64,000 nucleotides of DNA, taken from an uncultured Erythrobacter sp. (GTDB lineage Bacteria > Pseudomonadota > Alphaproteobacteria > Sphingomonadales > Sphingomonadaceae). The translations under genes and the position numbers were made by a program. The DNA lies in assembly GCA_947495555.1 (NCBI GenBank), contig CANLZI010000001.1, forward strand, positions 224,861-288,860. Reading direction: 5' to 3'. Below the pieces are notes generated by a model. That model ran no database searches. It saw nothing but the letters and a program-made list of their open reading frames with translations, and was not told where the DNA came from. Below are positions 17,688-27,455 of the stretch, in pieces (position 1 is the first letter of the stretch; each line of letters opens with the position of its first letter).

Positions 17688-17701
17688 CGCCAAATTTGGC
17701 G
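17688..17701. repeat. Perfect 14-base palindrome between tRNA-Glu and phoR
   Basis: CGCCAAATTTGGCG is self-complementary over its whole length. It lies 26 bases after the tRNA-Glu 3' end and about 59 bases before the phoR start, on the path of minus-strand transcription. It has the form of an operator for a dimeric regulator; it has no loop and no T-run, so a terminator role is unlikely. Confidence 0.5.
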
Positions 17702-17726
17702 CACATACTTCCGTATTGAAGAGAGG

Positions 17727-17801
17727 TGGTGACCCCTACGGGAATCGAACCCGTGTTTCAGCCGTGAAAGGGCCGCGTCCTAACCGCTAGACGAAGGGGC
17801 C
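17727..17801 (-). tRNA. tRNA-Glu (anticodon TTC)
   Basis: The minus strand gives a 75-base cloverleaf. The acceptor arms GGCCCCT and AGGGGTC pair with one G-U, and an A discriminator and an encoded CCA follow. The D-loop carries AGCGGTTAGGA, the anticodon loop is CTTTCAC with anticodon TTC, and the T-arm contains GGTTCGAATCC. It lies between recJ and phoR on the same strand. Confidence 0.97.
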
Positions 17802-17863
17802 ATCGCAATCGCGAGAGCGCGCCTTTACGAGGCACTTGGATAGGGGTCAACCCCTGCAATGCC

Positions 17864-19651
17864 TCAATCTGCAAAAGCTGCATCTTCCAGATGCAATTCC
17901 GCTGCCGGACGATTGCCCCAATCATCAATCTTGGCGCGCCCGGCCAGATGGAACCTGCGCCCTGCAGAACGGTGCAAAAGCGTCTGTGCCATCTCAGTTT
18001 CGGCAGCTCGAAATGCGATGCCTTTGATCGATTTTCCATCTTCACCCGCGGCGATGATGCGCAAATGATCTTGCCCAACAATATCTGCCTTGATGATTCG
18101 AACTGGTCCCACTGCAATGCGCGGGCCGGGCCAGCCAACGCCATAGGGGCCCGCTGTATCCAGCGTTTCAACCAATTCGGGGGTCAGGCCACCCGGTGCC
18201 ACAGAAATATCCAGCAGCATCGACTGGTTTTCGCGAGCCCGCGCAATATCCTTGGACAATCGCTCGTCGAGGAAATCTGCAAATGCATCGACTTGGCTAG
18301 CATCGATAGACAATCCCGCTGCCATTGCATGGCCACCGCCCGCGCTGAGCAAGTCTGTTTCGCGCGCTGCGATGATGGCTGCACCCAGATCAACCCCAGA
18401 GATCGAACGGCCAGAACCCTTTCCGGTCCCGCTTTCTTCATCCAGTGCAATGACGATGGCGGGCTTTCCGGTCTTCTCTTTCAATCGGCCCGCGACAATT
18501 CCGATCACACCGGGATGCCAGCCTGTGCCCGAAGCGACGATGACGGCTCTGTTGCCTTGACCGGTAATCTGTTCCTCGGCCTGTTGCTGGACTGCTGCCT
18601 CTATCGCTCGGCGGTCCTCGTTCAGATCGGACAATTGCTCAGCAATCGCGCGGGCTTCTTCGGGATCATCGGTCGTCAACAGCCGCACCCCGAGCGTGGA
18701 TTCACCCACCCGGCCGCCGGCATTGATCCGTGGCCCCAAGGCAAACCCCAAATCGCTGCATTGGGGCGCTCGCTTTAATCTACTGGCATCGATCAAAGCT
18801 GCCATGCCAATCCGCTCGCGGCGGGCCATGATCTTCAAGCCCTGAGCCACAAAGGCGCGGTTCAAGCCGTGCAAAGCGGCGACGTCCGCCACGGTGCCCA
18901 GAGCGACCAAATCCAGCAATGCCATCAGATCAGGCTCTTTGCGGTCGGCAAAGAACCCCCGGCCTCGCATGGTTCGCACAATGGCTATGGCCAAAAGGAA
19001 GGCCACTCCAACAGCAGCCAGATGGCCATGCGCAGCGGCAATATCGTTCTCGTCCAACCGATTGGGATTGACCAGAGCAGCGGCCTTGGGAAGCTCGGGC
19101 GAGCATTTGTGATGGTCGACCACAATCACATCGATCCCTGCGTCATGCGCCTGCTTGAGGGCATCATGAGCCATCGCGCCGCAATCGACCGTGACGATAA
19201 GGCTCGACCCGTCCTTGCCCAGGCGAACCAAGGCCTCGCCGCTTGGGCCATACCCCTCCAGCAGGCGGTCAGGGATGTAGTAATTGGCCTGTGCGCCCAG
19301 ATTGCGCAGCAAATCGATCAGCAAGGCGGCGCTGGTTGCTCCATCAACATCATAATCGCCATAAACCGTGATGTTCTCTTTGCCGACAATGGCTTGAGCA
19401 ATCCGCTCTGCTGCCGCTTCCATATCCATGAACTGGGATGGGTCCGGCAGAAATTCACGCAGAGTTGGTTTCGCGTGCCTGGCAATGTCATCTTGAGCAA
19501 CGCCGCGTGTCAGCAGCAGTTGCGTTAGGATATCCTCGCCCAGTGTATGAGCACCGGTTTCCAGCGCCATATTGCCGCCACGCCATTGCCACGCGCGACC
19601 AGATAAAGAGGAGGATACGCCAAGGACGGGAGCAAGAGATGTTGAAGCCAT
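17864..19651 (-). CDS. recJ: Single-stranded-DNA-specific exonuclease RecJ
   Basis: The 595-residue DHH-family nuclease degrades single-stranded DNA 5' to 3' in RecF-pathway recombination and mismatch or base-excision repair. Visible catalytic motifs are DYDVDGATSAALL (motif I), VTVDCG, VVDHHK (DHH motif) and the later SGGGHAMAAG of the DHHA1 region. The ATG at 19651 gives MASTSLAPVLGVSSS; the longer open frame to 19846 would overlap the divergent flavodoxin-like gene. A TACAAT -10-like box six bases before this ATG suggests a leaderless transcript. Confidence 0.95.
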   Translation of the reverse strand: MASTSLAPVLGVSSSLSGRAWQWRGGNMALETGAHTLGEDILTQLLLTRGVAQDDIARHAKPTLREFLPDPSQFMDMEAAAERIAQAIVGKENITVYGDYDVDGATSAALLIDLLRNLGAQANYYIPDRLLEGYGPSGEALVRLGKDGSSLIVTVDCGAMAHDALKQAHDAGIDVIVVDHHKCSPELPKAAALVNPNRLDENDIAAAHGHLAAVGVAFLLAIAIVRTMRGRGFFADRKEPDLMALLDLVALGTVADVAALHGLNRAFVAQGLKIMARRERIGMAALIDASRLKRAPQCSDLGFALGPRINAGGRVGESTLGVRLLTTDDPEEARAIAEQLSDLNEDRRAIEAAVQQQAEEQITGQGNRAVIVASGTGWHPGVIGIVAGRLKEKTGKPAIVIALDEESGTGKGSGRSISGVDLGAAIIAARETDLLSAGGGHAMAAGLSIDASQVDAFADFLDERLSKDIARARENQSMLLDISVAPGGLTPELVETLDTAGPYGVGWPGPRIAVGPVRIIKADIVGQDHLRIIAAGEDGKSIKGIAFRAAETEMAQTLLHRSAGRRFHLAGRAKIDDWGNRPAAELHLEDAAFAD

Positions 19652-19657
19652 GAACGC

Positions 19658-19663
19658 ATTGTA
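19658..19663 (-). promoter_or_regulatory. Candidate -10 element of recJ placing the start at the ATG
   Basis: TACAAT lies six bases from the recJ ATG on the minus strand, so transcription would begin at or next to the start codon. The -35 region (TGTCGC or CTGTCG, spacing 17 or 18) is weak. Confidence 0.35.
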
Positions 19664-19733
19664 ACGGATAGTGCCCAATTGCGACAGATGGTGTGATTGA
19701 CAATCGACAGGCCGCGCGCTTTGACCATGCGCC

Positions 19734-20219
19734 ATGTTGGATGTTCCAATCCTGATTGCCTGGCACAGCAGAACTGGAGCCAGCGAGGCGCTGGCAAAGG
19801 CTGTGCACCAAGGGGCCGATGGAGCTGCGTTGTTAATGCGCGCCAATGCGGTTCAGCCAGAACATTTGCTGGCCGCGCAAGCCTGTGTTTTCGTCTGCCC
19901 CGAAAATCTGGCGACCATGTCGGGCGAAATGAAAGAGATGTTCGATCGCTGCTATTATCCCGTTTTGGGCGAAATAGAGGGCAAGCCCTACGCCAGTGTC
20001 ATTGCTGCTGGATCAGACGGGGAGGGAGCTCAGCGTCAATTGGATCGCATTGTTAAGGGTTGGCGGATGCGCAGAGTTGCCGAACCGATGATCTACAACT
20101 TCTCGGCGCAAACAGAACAATCCATTATGGCTCAGAAAACTGTGCCAAATGCATATTTGATTGCCTGTGATCAATTGGGTAACGCTCTGAAAGAAGGTCT
20201 GGAAATTGGATTGTTTTAG
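19734..20219 (+). CDS. Flavodoxin-like / NAD(P)H-dependent FMN oxidoreductase
   Basis: The 161-residue protein has the flavodoxin fold. The N-terminal WHSRTGASEALAKAV is the phosphate-binding loop after the first strand. VFVCPENLATMSGEMKEMFDRCY is the middle segment typical of the WrbA/NAD(P)H oxidoreductase group. It probably binds FMN and works as a small cytoplasmic reductase; the substrate is unknown. It is divergent from recJ and lies 60 bases before an unrecognised gene in the same direction. Confidence 0.8.
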   Translation: MLDVPILIAWHSRTGASEALAKAVHQGADGAALLMRANAVQPEHLLAAQACVFVCPENLATMSGEMKEMFDRCYYPVLGEIEGKPYASVIAAGSDGEGAQRQLDRIVKGWRMRRVAEPMIYNFSAQTEQSIMAQKTVPNAYLIACDQLGNALKEGLEIGLF

Positions 20220-20279
20220 CTGTCACTTGCAATCCCACGAAATTGACCCCGCAGATGACTTTGCGACGGGAATGTCGTA

Positions 20280-21137
20280 ATGGTTTCAAGTGTAATTTGC
20301 GCCAGCTCGGGAGGTGACGCAATCGGTTCTTCCTTTAACCGTCAAATTGCTGATCAGCATGACGTGCAAGGAATCTTCTTTGTCTTCGACAAGGGGGAGA
20401 TGCCGGATATTGGCGCAATTCGCTCTTTCGCAGAGACGGCCCGAAACACATTTATCTCTGTCGAGCGGCATCGCGGTGCAATGAACAAGCCGGTATTAGC
20501 GACGGAAGATGCATCAGATGATCTGTCTGAACCGCAATCATTGTCGGTGCAATTGTTGCACGGCGGTCTGACCTTTGATTTGGGTTTTCCAAACGATGGG
20601 CAAGATGATGCCCTTCCGTCGAGCCTGATAAATTTCGATTGCGATTGGCCAGTTGAGGCAGGATCTTCCAGCGTCCTCCAACTTTGCCCCGGATACCATA
20701 TCGGCTCGGGCGCAAACAGCTTGCCGATCATGCGCAGCTTTATGGAACTTGCGCGCGATTTTGTGCTGCATTTCAAGCAGGTATCCGCAGTTATCTGGCC
20801 CCCTGCAAACAGCGTGATCGGTCGCCGCTATTTCGATTCGAGTATTTCGGCATGGTTGGAACGCGGCATCTTTCCTCCGCAAGGTCTCGTCGCCTTTCAA
20901 GAGGTTGCGAATGGAGAATTTTGCAGCCAGGGCTTGGACTTTTTTATCGGACAGGAATTGCGCATAGCAGCAGGGCTAATGGACGATACTGCGTCGCCTG
21001 CCGGCCTTAGCGCGCGGCTGGTCAACCAGCTGGTTCTGAGTGGCCCAGCAACCGAGCAACAAGAATTGATCGCACCCAATGGGCGCAGGGTCAATTTGAT
21101 CCCCGCGGAAGAGGGCAAGGTACTCTTGGTTCGATAG
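20280..21137 (+). CDS. Unrecognised conserved-looking protein
   Basis: I do not recognise this 285-residue protein. It has no signal peptide or membrane segment and is mixed alpha/beta in appearance, with moderately acidic composition. Distinct stretches are LLHGGLTFDLGFPND, AVIWPPANSVIGRRYFDSSI and LFFIG-like hydrophobic strands near the middle of the C-terminal half. Codon use looks like that of the neighbours. It follows the flavodoxin-like gene by 60 bases, so it may be cotranscribed, and is convergent with the nitronate monooxygenase gene, 19 bases apart. Confidence 0.75.
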   Translation: MVSSVICASSGGDAIGSSFNRQIADQHDVQGIFFVFDKGEMPDIGAIRSFAETARNTFISVERHRGAMNKPVLATEDASDDLSEPQSLSVQLLHGGLTFDLGFPNDGQDDALPSSLINFDCDWPVEAGSSSVLQLCPGYHIGSGANSLPIMRSFMELARDFVLHFKQVSAVIWPPANSVIGRRYFDSSISAWLERGIFPPQGLVAFQEVANGEFCSQGLDFFIGQELRIAAGLMDDTASPAGLSARLVNQLVLSGPATEQQELIAPNGRRVNLIPAEEGKVLLVR

Positions 21138-21156
21138 CGAATAACGGCAGAGGTAA

Positions 21157-22140
21157 TTATTCCCAGCTGTTGTAATCTGTTTTGGCCACCAATTCAGCTT
21201 TGGCTGCGTGATATTCCGCCTCCATGCGTGCGACCAAGTCTTCAACCGTGCCGACGCTCTTGATGGCACCCACGCCTTGGCCCGATCCCCAGATATCTTT
21301 CCACGCTTTGGCTTTGGTGTTGCCGCCGCTGCCAAAATTCATCTTGCTGGGGTCGCTAACGGGCAGATCATCGGGATCCAGGCCTGCTTGTTCAATGCTT
21401 GAACGCAAGTAATTGCCGTGAACACCGGTGAACAGATTGGTGTAGACAATACCTTCCGAGCTGCCGCCGACAATGCCTTCTTTGTATCCTTGCGTGGCAT
21501 TGGCTTCTTCGGTCGCAATAAAGGCGCTTCCGGCATAGCCAAAGTCTGCGCCCATCGCCTGCGCAGCCAATATGGAATAGCCATTGGCGATTGAGCCAGA
21601 CAGAGCCACCAAGCCGTCAAACCATTCGCGGATTTCCTGCATCAGCGCGAAGGGCGACAATGCGCCAGCATGCCCGCCAGCACCAGCGGCCACTGGGATC
21701 AATCCGTCAGCGCCCTTCTCAACCGCCTTTTTGGCAAACCGATTGTTGATCACATCATGCATTGTGATGCCGCCCCAATTGCGGACAGCGTCAAACAATT
21801 CAGTACGCGCGCCAAGCGATGTAATGATCATAGGCACCTGCCACTTCTCGCAAGTCGCCATATCCGCATCGACCCGGTCATTCGTTTTATGAACGATCTG
21901 ATTAACGGCAAAGGGCGCTGCGGGTCTGTCGGGGTTTTCCCGATTGTGCTTGGCCAGTTCTTCGGTGATCTGATGCAGCCATTCGTCCAACAGGCTTTGC
22001 GGGCGAGCGTTGAGCGACGGGAAGCTGCCGATGATGCCCGCCTTACATTGCGCGATGACCAATTCCGGGCCCGACACGATGAACAAGGGCGATCCGATCA
22101 GAGGAAGGCGCAGGCGATCAAATGGTGCGGGTAGGGACAT
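21157..22140 (-). CDS. Nitronate monooxygenase (2-nitropropane dioxygenase family)
   Basis: The 327-residue FMN-dependent TIM-barrel enzyme shows LPLIGSPLFIVSGPELVIAQ near the start, VPMIITSLGAR, GLIPVAAGAGGHAGALSPF (phosphate- and FMN-binding) and AMGADFGYAGSAFIATEE. Family members oxidise alkyl nitronates such as propionate 3-nitronate, or reduce enoyl substrates in related subgroups; which applies is not shown. It is transcribed away from the amidohydrolase gene start and lies 114 bases after that gene's stop. Confidence 0.9.
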   Translation of the reverse strand: MSLPAPFDRLRLPLIGSPLFIVSGPELVIAQCKAGIIGSFPSLNARPQSLLDEWLHQITEELAKHNRENPDRPAAPFAVNQIVHKTNDRVDADMATCEKWQVPMIITSLGARTELFDAVRNWGGITMHDVINNRFAKKAVEKGADGLIPVAAGAGGHAGALSPFALMQEIREWFDGLVALSGSIANGYSILAAQAMGADFGYAGSAFIATEEANATQGYKEGIVGGSSEGIVYTNLFTGVHGNYLRSSIEQAGLDPDDLPVSDPSKMNFGSGGNTKAKAWKDIWGSGQGVGAIKSVGTVEDLVARMEAEYHAAKAELVAKTDYNSWE

Positions 22141-22254
22141 GCAAAACTCCGTTGGAACTTGTTCGTAATCGCTTTCGCTTAGGCAGCCGATCGGCGCCTG
22201 TCGAGAGAGCGAATGTGCTAGGGACGTGCAGCATCAAGATGCCGTAGCGTCACC

Positions 22255-23298
22255 TTAGTTGAGGAATTGATCCAGACTGTAAAACCGAGCGGCTGTGTTG
22301 GAATAGAGGTCATGCTTTTCAGCTGCACTTGCGGCAGATGTTATCCGTTTGAAAGCGTTCCACAGGACGGGGTATGTCGCACCCCAACGATCCACCGGAT
22401 AATTGCTTTCAAACATCGCCCGGCGCGTTCCAAAGGCTTCGATACAGGTTTCGATATAGGGCCGCCACATTGCGGCCAGTTCCTCTGATCCCACACCTGC
22501 AGCAGGGCCTTGTGCCGGCATGGCGCAATTATGCATAGCCAGTCCGCCCAGCTTCACGCTGACATTCTCGCATTTGCCCAGCTCTAGAATATTGGAACGC
22601 CAGATATCAAAGCGCTCTTCCAGTCGACCCTCGTACGATGCCATGCCAAGCGGCGTACCGCAGTGATCGATGCAAATCGGTTGATCAGGGAACGCCCTAG
22701 CCAGATCGATCACATCAGGGATTTGCGGTTCGACAATCCAAGCATCGAACGTCAAGCCCAGCTTGCCCAAATGCGCAAACCCTTCGCGAAAGGCTGTTTC
22801 GCGATACAAACCCTCAACCTTTTGGATGGGCACCCCTAAGACTTCGGGGTCAGCGTCCCATGCCGCTGCGTATCGGATGCCTCTAAACCGGTCTGGGGCG
22901 GCGCTTTGAAGGCGCTCCAACACGGGTCCTGCTCCGTCTCCCAGCATTAAGTCCGCATGCCCGACGATACCGGCACAGGCGCGCAAATTGCCATAGAGCC
23001 CGCTGGCGGACTGGGCTGCGACACCATTTACATATTCAACTTCGCCAATCACTTTCATGTCATCTGTCGTGTCGGCACGATAAAACGCGCCGCATTCCAT
23101 AAACACTGTGGCGATAACGTTGTGGCCGGTTTCAATGTCACCGCGCAAATGGTCAAAGTTGTAATAGGCGGTGGGTACAATGGTTTCGATGAACCTATGG
23201 CGAGGCTCAGGAAACATCGGCACCATGGGACGAAGATCCCAAAAATGGTGATGCGGATCAATAATCTGCAGATCAGGTTCGAGAATTTCTTCAGCCAT
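22255..23298 (-). CDS. TIM-barrel amidohydrolase (amidohydrolase 2 family)
   Basis: The 347-residue metal-dependent hydrolase carries the N-terminal HxH motif in IDPHHHFWDL, the later ICIDHCGTPLG and the terminal ESNYPVDRW segment with a catalytic Asp. This pattern fits the group that includes lactone hydrolases and 2-pyrone-4,6-dicarboxylate hydrolase-like proteins; the substrate is unknown. The ATG at 23298 is chosen because AAGGGA lies seven bases upstream; a GTG six bases earlier is the alternative. Confidence 0.9.
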   Translation of the reverse strand: MAEEILEPDLQIIDPHHHFWDLRPMVPMFPEPRHRFIETIVPTAYYNFDHLRGDIETGHNVIATVFMECGAFYRADTTDDMKVIGEVEYVNGVAAQSASGLYGNLRACAGIVGHADLMLGDGAGPVLERLQSAAPDRFRGIRYAAAWDADPEVLGVPIQKVEGLYRETAFREGFAHLGKLGLTFDAWIVEPQIPDVIDLARAFPDQPICIDHCGTPLGMASYEGRLEERFDIWRSNILELGKCENVSVKLGGLAMHNCAMPAQGPAAGVGSEELAAMWRPYIETCIEAFGTRRAMFESNYPVDRWGATYPVLWNAFKRITSAASAAEKHDLYSNTAARFYSLDQFLN

Positions 23299-23411
23299 GC
23301 ACACATCCCTTGGTCAGGCTGCGTTCTTGTTGGAACGACAGTTTTTTGACACTCTCATTTTGAGAGAGTTCCATCAAGTGGCTGATATGGATGACCGGAG
23401 GGTTGGGCCGG

Positions 23412-25652
23412 TCAATCTTCCTGAGGCGAACTTTGGCGAAATCTTGGTTGAGTTTTGGGTTCTTCGATTTCCTGCAGTTCAACCTCGGCTGTGCCCTGGT
23501 CATTTACTAAGGCCGACGGTTGGCCCGCAACGCGCGCGATTTTTGAATGACCATCTGAGCGGCTGGGCGCGCGCTGCTTGGTGCACCAATCCCCGCCACC
23601 ATCGCTGGTCAGATGCTCTTCAAATTCGACACCAATCCAGTCATCGACTGCGCGCCGGACTTCCGCACCAACGGTCTGGCCATCTCCAAAGTCGACGATG
23701 AAGCGCGTGCCAACCGGGACATCGCACAGGCCCTGAAGACGAGCGCCGGTCTGAGACAGATCGCGCATTGTCACTTCGTATCGATAATCATCATGGATCA
23801 GGCCTACCTTGCGCAACACAGTTCGGCGGTTTGATCGCGCTCTGCTCGGCCCTTTGGGGACGAGTTCGATAACATCGTTTTCGACCATTTCCAGAACTTG
23901 GGTATTAGGCGTGGCTTTGCCATAGATATAACCTTGGACGCTGGTCACGCCCTGGGATCTCACGAAATCCAATTCGTCAATTGCCTCAATCCCCTCGGCT
24001 GTGGTTTCCATTCCAAGGGAGTTTGCTAACCCAACAATTGCCGCAATAATGGCAGCGTTGCCGCGCACGCTGTTGTCGACTGCGCCCCGAATAAAGCTCT
24101 GATCGATTTTGATTTTGTCAAACGGAGCATCACGCAAGTAACCGAGCGAGGAATAGCCCGTTCCAAAGTCATCCAGTGCAAAGCGAATGCCAAGCTCTTT
24201 CAGCGACTGGAACCGGCGAGTGGTGCCATCCGTATCGCCCAAGAATACACTCTCAGTGATCTCCAACTCGAGCCGGTGTGGCTGCAAACCAGAATTGGCC
24301 AAAGCGCTCGTCACCACCCCGGCTAGGTTTTCGGTCATGAATTGAACAGGTGATACGTTCACCGCGACCCTAATGTCTTCTGGCCACAGCGCAGCATCAT
24401 CGCATGCTTGGCGGATTGCCCATTCGCCCAACGGAACAATCAAGCCGGTCTCTTCGGCTACAGAGATGACGATGTCCGGACTCATCCAACCTCTTTCGGG
24501 ATGGTTCCAGCGCAGCAAAGCTTCGAAGGATTTGACCTGGTTGGTTTGGGGGCATGTCAAAGGCTGATAATGCAATTCCAGCGCGCCTTCAGGGATCGCG
24601 CGCCGCAAATCTTCCTCGATCAGCCGGCGTTCTTCGGCGCGGCTATGCAGGTCGCTCGAATAGAAGCGGAATTGACCGCGCCCTCCGGCTTTGGCTGCAT
24701 ACAGCGCCAGATCGGCACTGCGGACTAGATCATCGACATCTTCCCCGTCAAACGGTGCGATGGCAATGCCGACCGAGGCACCAATAACGCAGCTATTGCC
24801 TTCAATCACATAGGGTTGAGACAACAATTGGATTATGTGATTTGCCAGATTCCCAAGTTCGCTGCGATCGTCTTCATCTGGGATGAAGATTTGAAACTCG
24901 TCTCCACCCAACCGTCCGATTTCACCTTTGCTGCCCACAATGCGCTGCAATCTTTGGGCAACTTGCTGCAGCAAGGCGTCTCCGGTCGGGTGCCCCAAGG
25001 TATCATTGATGTGTTTGAACCGGTCCAAATCCAGCATCAGCAAACTGCACGGCCTCTGAGCCACTTTGTAGCCCGTCAATAGGATTTGCAGGCGCGTGCT
25101 CATGCGCAGGCGGTTGGCCAATCCGGTGAGGGAATCAAATTGCGAAAGGCGGGTTGTATCCGCTCGCTCGCGGCGCTGAATGGTTACATCGCTAGCGTTG
25201 CCGCGATAGCCAATAAATGTTCCGGCTGAATCAAATTGCGGCCTTCCACTGATCGACCACCAGGCCTCTTCGGTGCCCAGCCTTGTGCGCACCTCCTTGT
25301 GGGTAAAAGTATTCTTGGCTCGGATCAGAAACTCTACATTGCGGCCAGTGGCGGCTTCTGAAGACATGTCATTTTCAGAAACAGTTCTCAGGTCAACCAA
25401 TGCATTGAGTGGCCTGCCGATCAGTTCTTCAACATTGCTGTCTAAAGATGCGGCCGCCTGCTGCGATACGTAGGTTAGTGCGCCATCGCTGTCGGTTGCC
25501 CAGAACCAGGCAAGACCGGAATCTTCATAGTCAAGGAACAGGGCGATTTGCTCTCGAGATAGGGAGCGGTCATTCTTCCAGCGCGACAGGGCACCCAGCG
25601 TTGAACCGCCGCGTGCCGTTTGTTTGCCAGATGATGCTTGAGCATTAGCCAT
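23412..25652 (-). CDS. PAS-GGDEF-EAL-PilZ cyclic-di-GMP signalling protein
   Basis: The 746-residue cytoplasmic protein has an N-terminal PAS domain (about 40-160), a diguanylate cyclase domain with intact GGDEF (249-253), and a phosphodiesterase domain with EALLR (377-381), NVSPVQF, ELEITES and ALDDFGTGYSSL. A C-terminal PilZ domain (about 640-710) has RxxxR in RRTVLRK and the DLSQTGA motif. Synthesis, breakdown and binding of c-di-GMP are all possible on paper. The last 60 residues are polar and likely disordered. No membrane segment is visible. Confidence 0.93.
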   Translation of the reverse strand: MANAQASSGKQTARGGSTLGALSRWKNDRSLSREQIALFLDYEDSGLAWFWATDSDGALTYVSQQAAASLDSNVEELIGRPLNALVDLRTVSENDMSSEAATGRNVEFLIRAKNTFTHKEVRTRLGTEEAWWSISGRPQFDSAGTFIGYRGNASDVTIQRRERADTTRLSQFDSLTGLANRLRMSTRLQILLTGYKVAQRPCSLLMLDLDRFKHINDTLGHPTGDALLQQVAQRLQRIVGSKGEIGRLGGDEFQIFIPDEDDRSELGNLANHIIQLLSQPYVIEGNSCVIGASVGIAIAPFDGEDVDDLVRSADLALYAAKAGGRGQFRFYSSDLHSRAEERRLIEEDLRRAIPEGALELHYQPLTCPQTNQVKSFEALLRWNHPERGWMSPDIVISVAEETGLIVPLGEWAIRQACDDAALWPEDIRVAVNVSPVQFMTENLAGVVTSALANSGLQPHRLELEITESVFLGDTDGTTRRFQSLKELGIRFALDDFGTGYSSLGYLRDAPFDKIKIDQSFIRGAVDNSVRGNAAIIAAIVGLANSLGMETTAEGIEAIDELDFVRSQGVTSVQGYIYGKATPNTQVLEMVENDVIELVPKGPSRARSNRRTVLRKVGLIHDDYRYEVTMRDLSQTGARLQGLCDVPVGTRFIVDFGDGQTVGAEVRRAVDDWIGVEFEEHLTSDGGGDWCTKQRAPSRSDGHSKIARVAGQPSALVNDQGTAEVELQEIEEPKTQPRFRQSSPQED

Positions 25653-25766
25653 AATGCGCGCGTCAATTTTCCCTGTGACATCAATGAATCCCAGTGGAAC
25701 TATAGTAGTAGATACTTACAGAATGACTAATGGTCTGTTAAACAATGCTTGGCGCAGTAAAAGCCA

Positions 25767-27437
25767 TTAAATTGCACTATTTGCGGCGCTAAGCACGGCT
25801 CTGACAGATGCCGTTGCGACGTCCTCGTCAATCCCGCAGCCCCAGAATTGCTTTCCACCGGATTGGCAGTGCAAATAAGCTGCCGCGCGCGCGTCGCGGC
25901 CAGATCCCAAAGCATGCTCGCTGTAATCGAGCACTTTGATCTCCAGACCAAATGTATCTTCGATTGTGCTGACTACCGACGAAATTAGGCCATTTCCGCG
26001 ACCGCTAACGCTCTGTTCCTGGCCCGCTACAGCGATTGTGCCGGCAAACAGCCGCGTCCCATCGGACCCACGGCTTTCTTCATAGCTGACCAATTGAAAG
26101 TGCTTATCCGGTGTTTGGACATGATAACTGGACTTAAACGCTTCCCAGATGTCGTCAGCATTCAATTCGCGGCCCAATTCATCGGCTAGGTTCTGAACCT
26201 GTTTTGAGAAGTCAGCCTGCATCTTCTTGGGTAGTTTGAGACCCTGATCCTGCTCCAGAACCCAGGCAAAGCCGCCTTTGCCGCTTTGCGAGTTAACTCG
26301 GATTACTGCCTCATAATCGCGGCCCAAATCGGCTGGATCGATGGGGAGATAGGGCACGCGCCATTGTTCGTCATTCTGCTGGCTGTTCGCCTCAAAGCCT
26401 TTCTTGATCGCATCTTGATGCGACCCGGAAAAGGCAGTGAACACCAGCTCACCACCATAGGGGTGGCGCTGATGCACGGGCAACTCGTTACAGTACTCCA
26501 CCGTTTCAATGACACGATCGATGTCAGAGAAATCCAGTTCAGGATCAATGCCCTGAGTGTATAAGTTAAGAGCAACTGTGACCAAGCAACAATTGCCAGT
26601 CCGCTCGCCATTGCCGAACAGGCAACCTTCAACCCGGTCTGCGCCTGCCATCAGGCCCAATTCGGCCGCGGCCACGCCCGTCCCGCGATCATTGTGCGTG
26701 TGCAGGCTGATGATGGCGCTGTCACGATTGGGCAAATTGCGACAGAAATATTCGATCTGGTCGGCGTAGATATTGGGTGTTGCAGCCTCTACTGTTGCGG
26801 GCAGATTGAGAATGATTGGTTTGTCTGGTGTTGGTTCGAGAACCTCCATCACGGTTTCGCAGACTGCGATGCTGAAATCCAATTCTGCAGTCGAGAATGT
26901 CTCGGGCGAATATTGGAAGTGCCAATCGGTGTCTGGTCGCTTGGCTGCTTCGTCTCGCATCACCATGGCGCCGTCTCGGGCGATCTGGCGCACTTCATCC
27001 TTGCTCATACGGAACACGATGTCGCGCCATGCCGGGCTGACAGCATTGTACAAATGAACAATGGCGCTTTTAGCGCCATCCAGGCTTTCAAAGCTGGTGC
27101 GGATCAGATCTTCGCGGCTTTGCGTGAGGACCTGCACCGTCACATCATCGGGAATATCACCCGAGCGAACCAGACCTTGGATGAAGTCAAATTCGGTCGC
27201 TCCCGCGCTGGGGAAACCGACTTCGATCTCTTTGACGCCAATTCGGACCAGTTCCTCAAAAAATCGCCGTTTTTTTACGGCATCCATCGGGTCAATGATC
27301 GATTGATTGCCATCGCGCAGATCGGTCGACAGCCACCGGGGCGGGGCAGTGATAGTCCGACTGGGCCATTGCCGATCGGGCAAGTCCACTTGCGGGAATG
27401 CGCTGTATTTTTGCGAAGGATTGGAAAGCATGGGCAT
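25767..27437 (-). CDS. leuA: 2-isopropylmalate synthase
   Basis: The 556-residue enzyme condenses acetyl-CoA with 2-oxoisovalerate, the first step of leucine synthesis, and is usually feedback-inhibited by leucine. The TIM barrel shows [33 protein letters not shown] (metal-binding HxH) and [14 protein letters not shown]; the C-terminal part is the leucine-binding regulatory domain. It is the longer LeuA form, as in actinobacteria and many alphaproteobacteria. A leucine-rich leader peptide and RNA stems lie upstream. It is separate from the ilvBHC run 2 kb away. Confidence 0.96.
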   Translation of the reverse strand: MPMLSNPSQKYSAFPQVDLPDRQWPSRTITAPPRWLSTDLRDGNQSIIDPMDAVKKRRFFEELVRIGVKEIEVGFPSAGATEFDFIQGLVRSGDIPDDVTVQVLTQSREDLIRTSFESLDGAKSAIVHLYNAVSPAWRDIVFRMSKDEVRQIARDGAMVMRDEAAKRPDTDWHFQYSPETFSTAELDFSIAVCETVMEVLEPTPDKPIILNLPATVEAATPNIYADQIEYFCRNLPNRDSAIISLHTHNDRGTGVAAAELGLMAGADRVEGCLFGNGERTGNCCLVTVALNLYTQGIDPELDFSDIDRVIETVEYCNELPVHQRHPYGGELVFTAFSGSHQDAIKKGFEANSQQNDEQWRVPYLPIDPADLGRDYEAVIRVNSQSGKGGFAWVLEQDQGLKLPKKMQADFSKQVQNLADELGRELNADDIWEAFKSSYHVQTPDKHFQLVSYEESRGSDGTRLFAGTIAVAGQEQSVSGRGNGLISSVVSTIEDTFGLEIKVLDYSEHALGSGRDARAAAYLHCQSGGKQFWGCGIDEDVATASVRAVLSAANSAI

Positions 27438-27455
27438 GGGGCAAGCTCTTAAACT

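Noticed and set aside
19652-19846. N-terminal extension of RecJ by 65 residues
   Set aside because: It would overlap the divergent flavodoxin-like gene and does not resemble RecJ; the ATG at 19651 fits the family.
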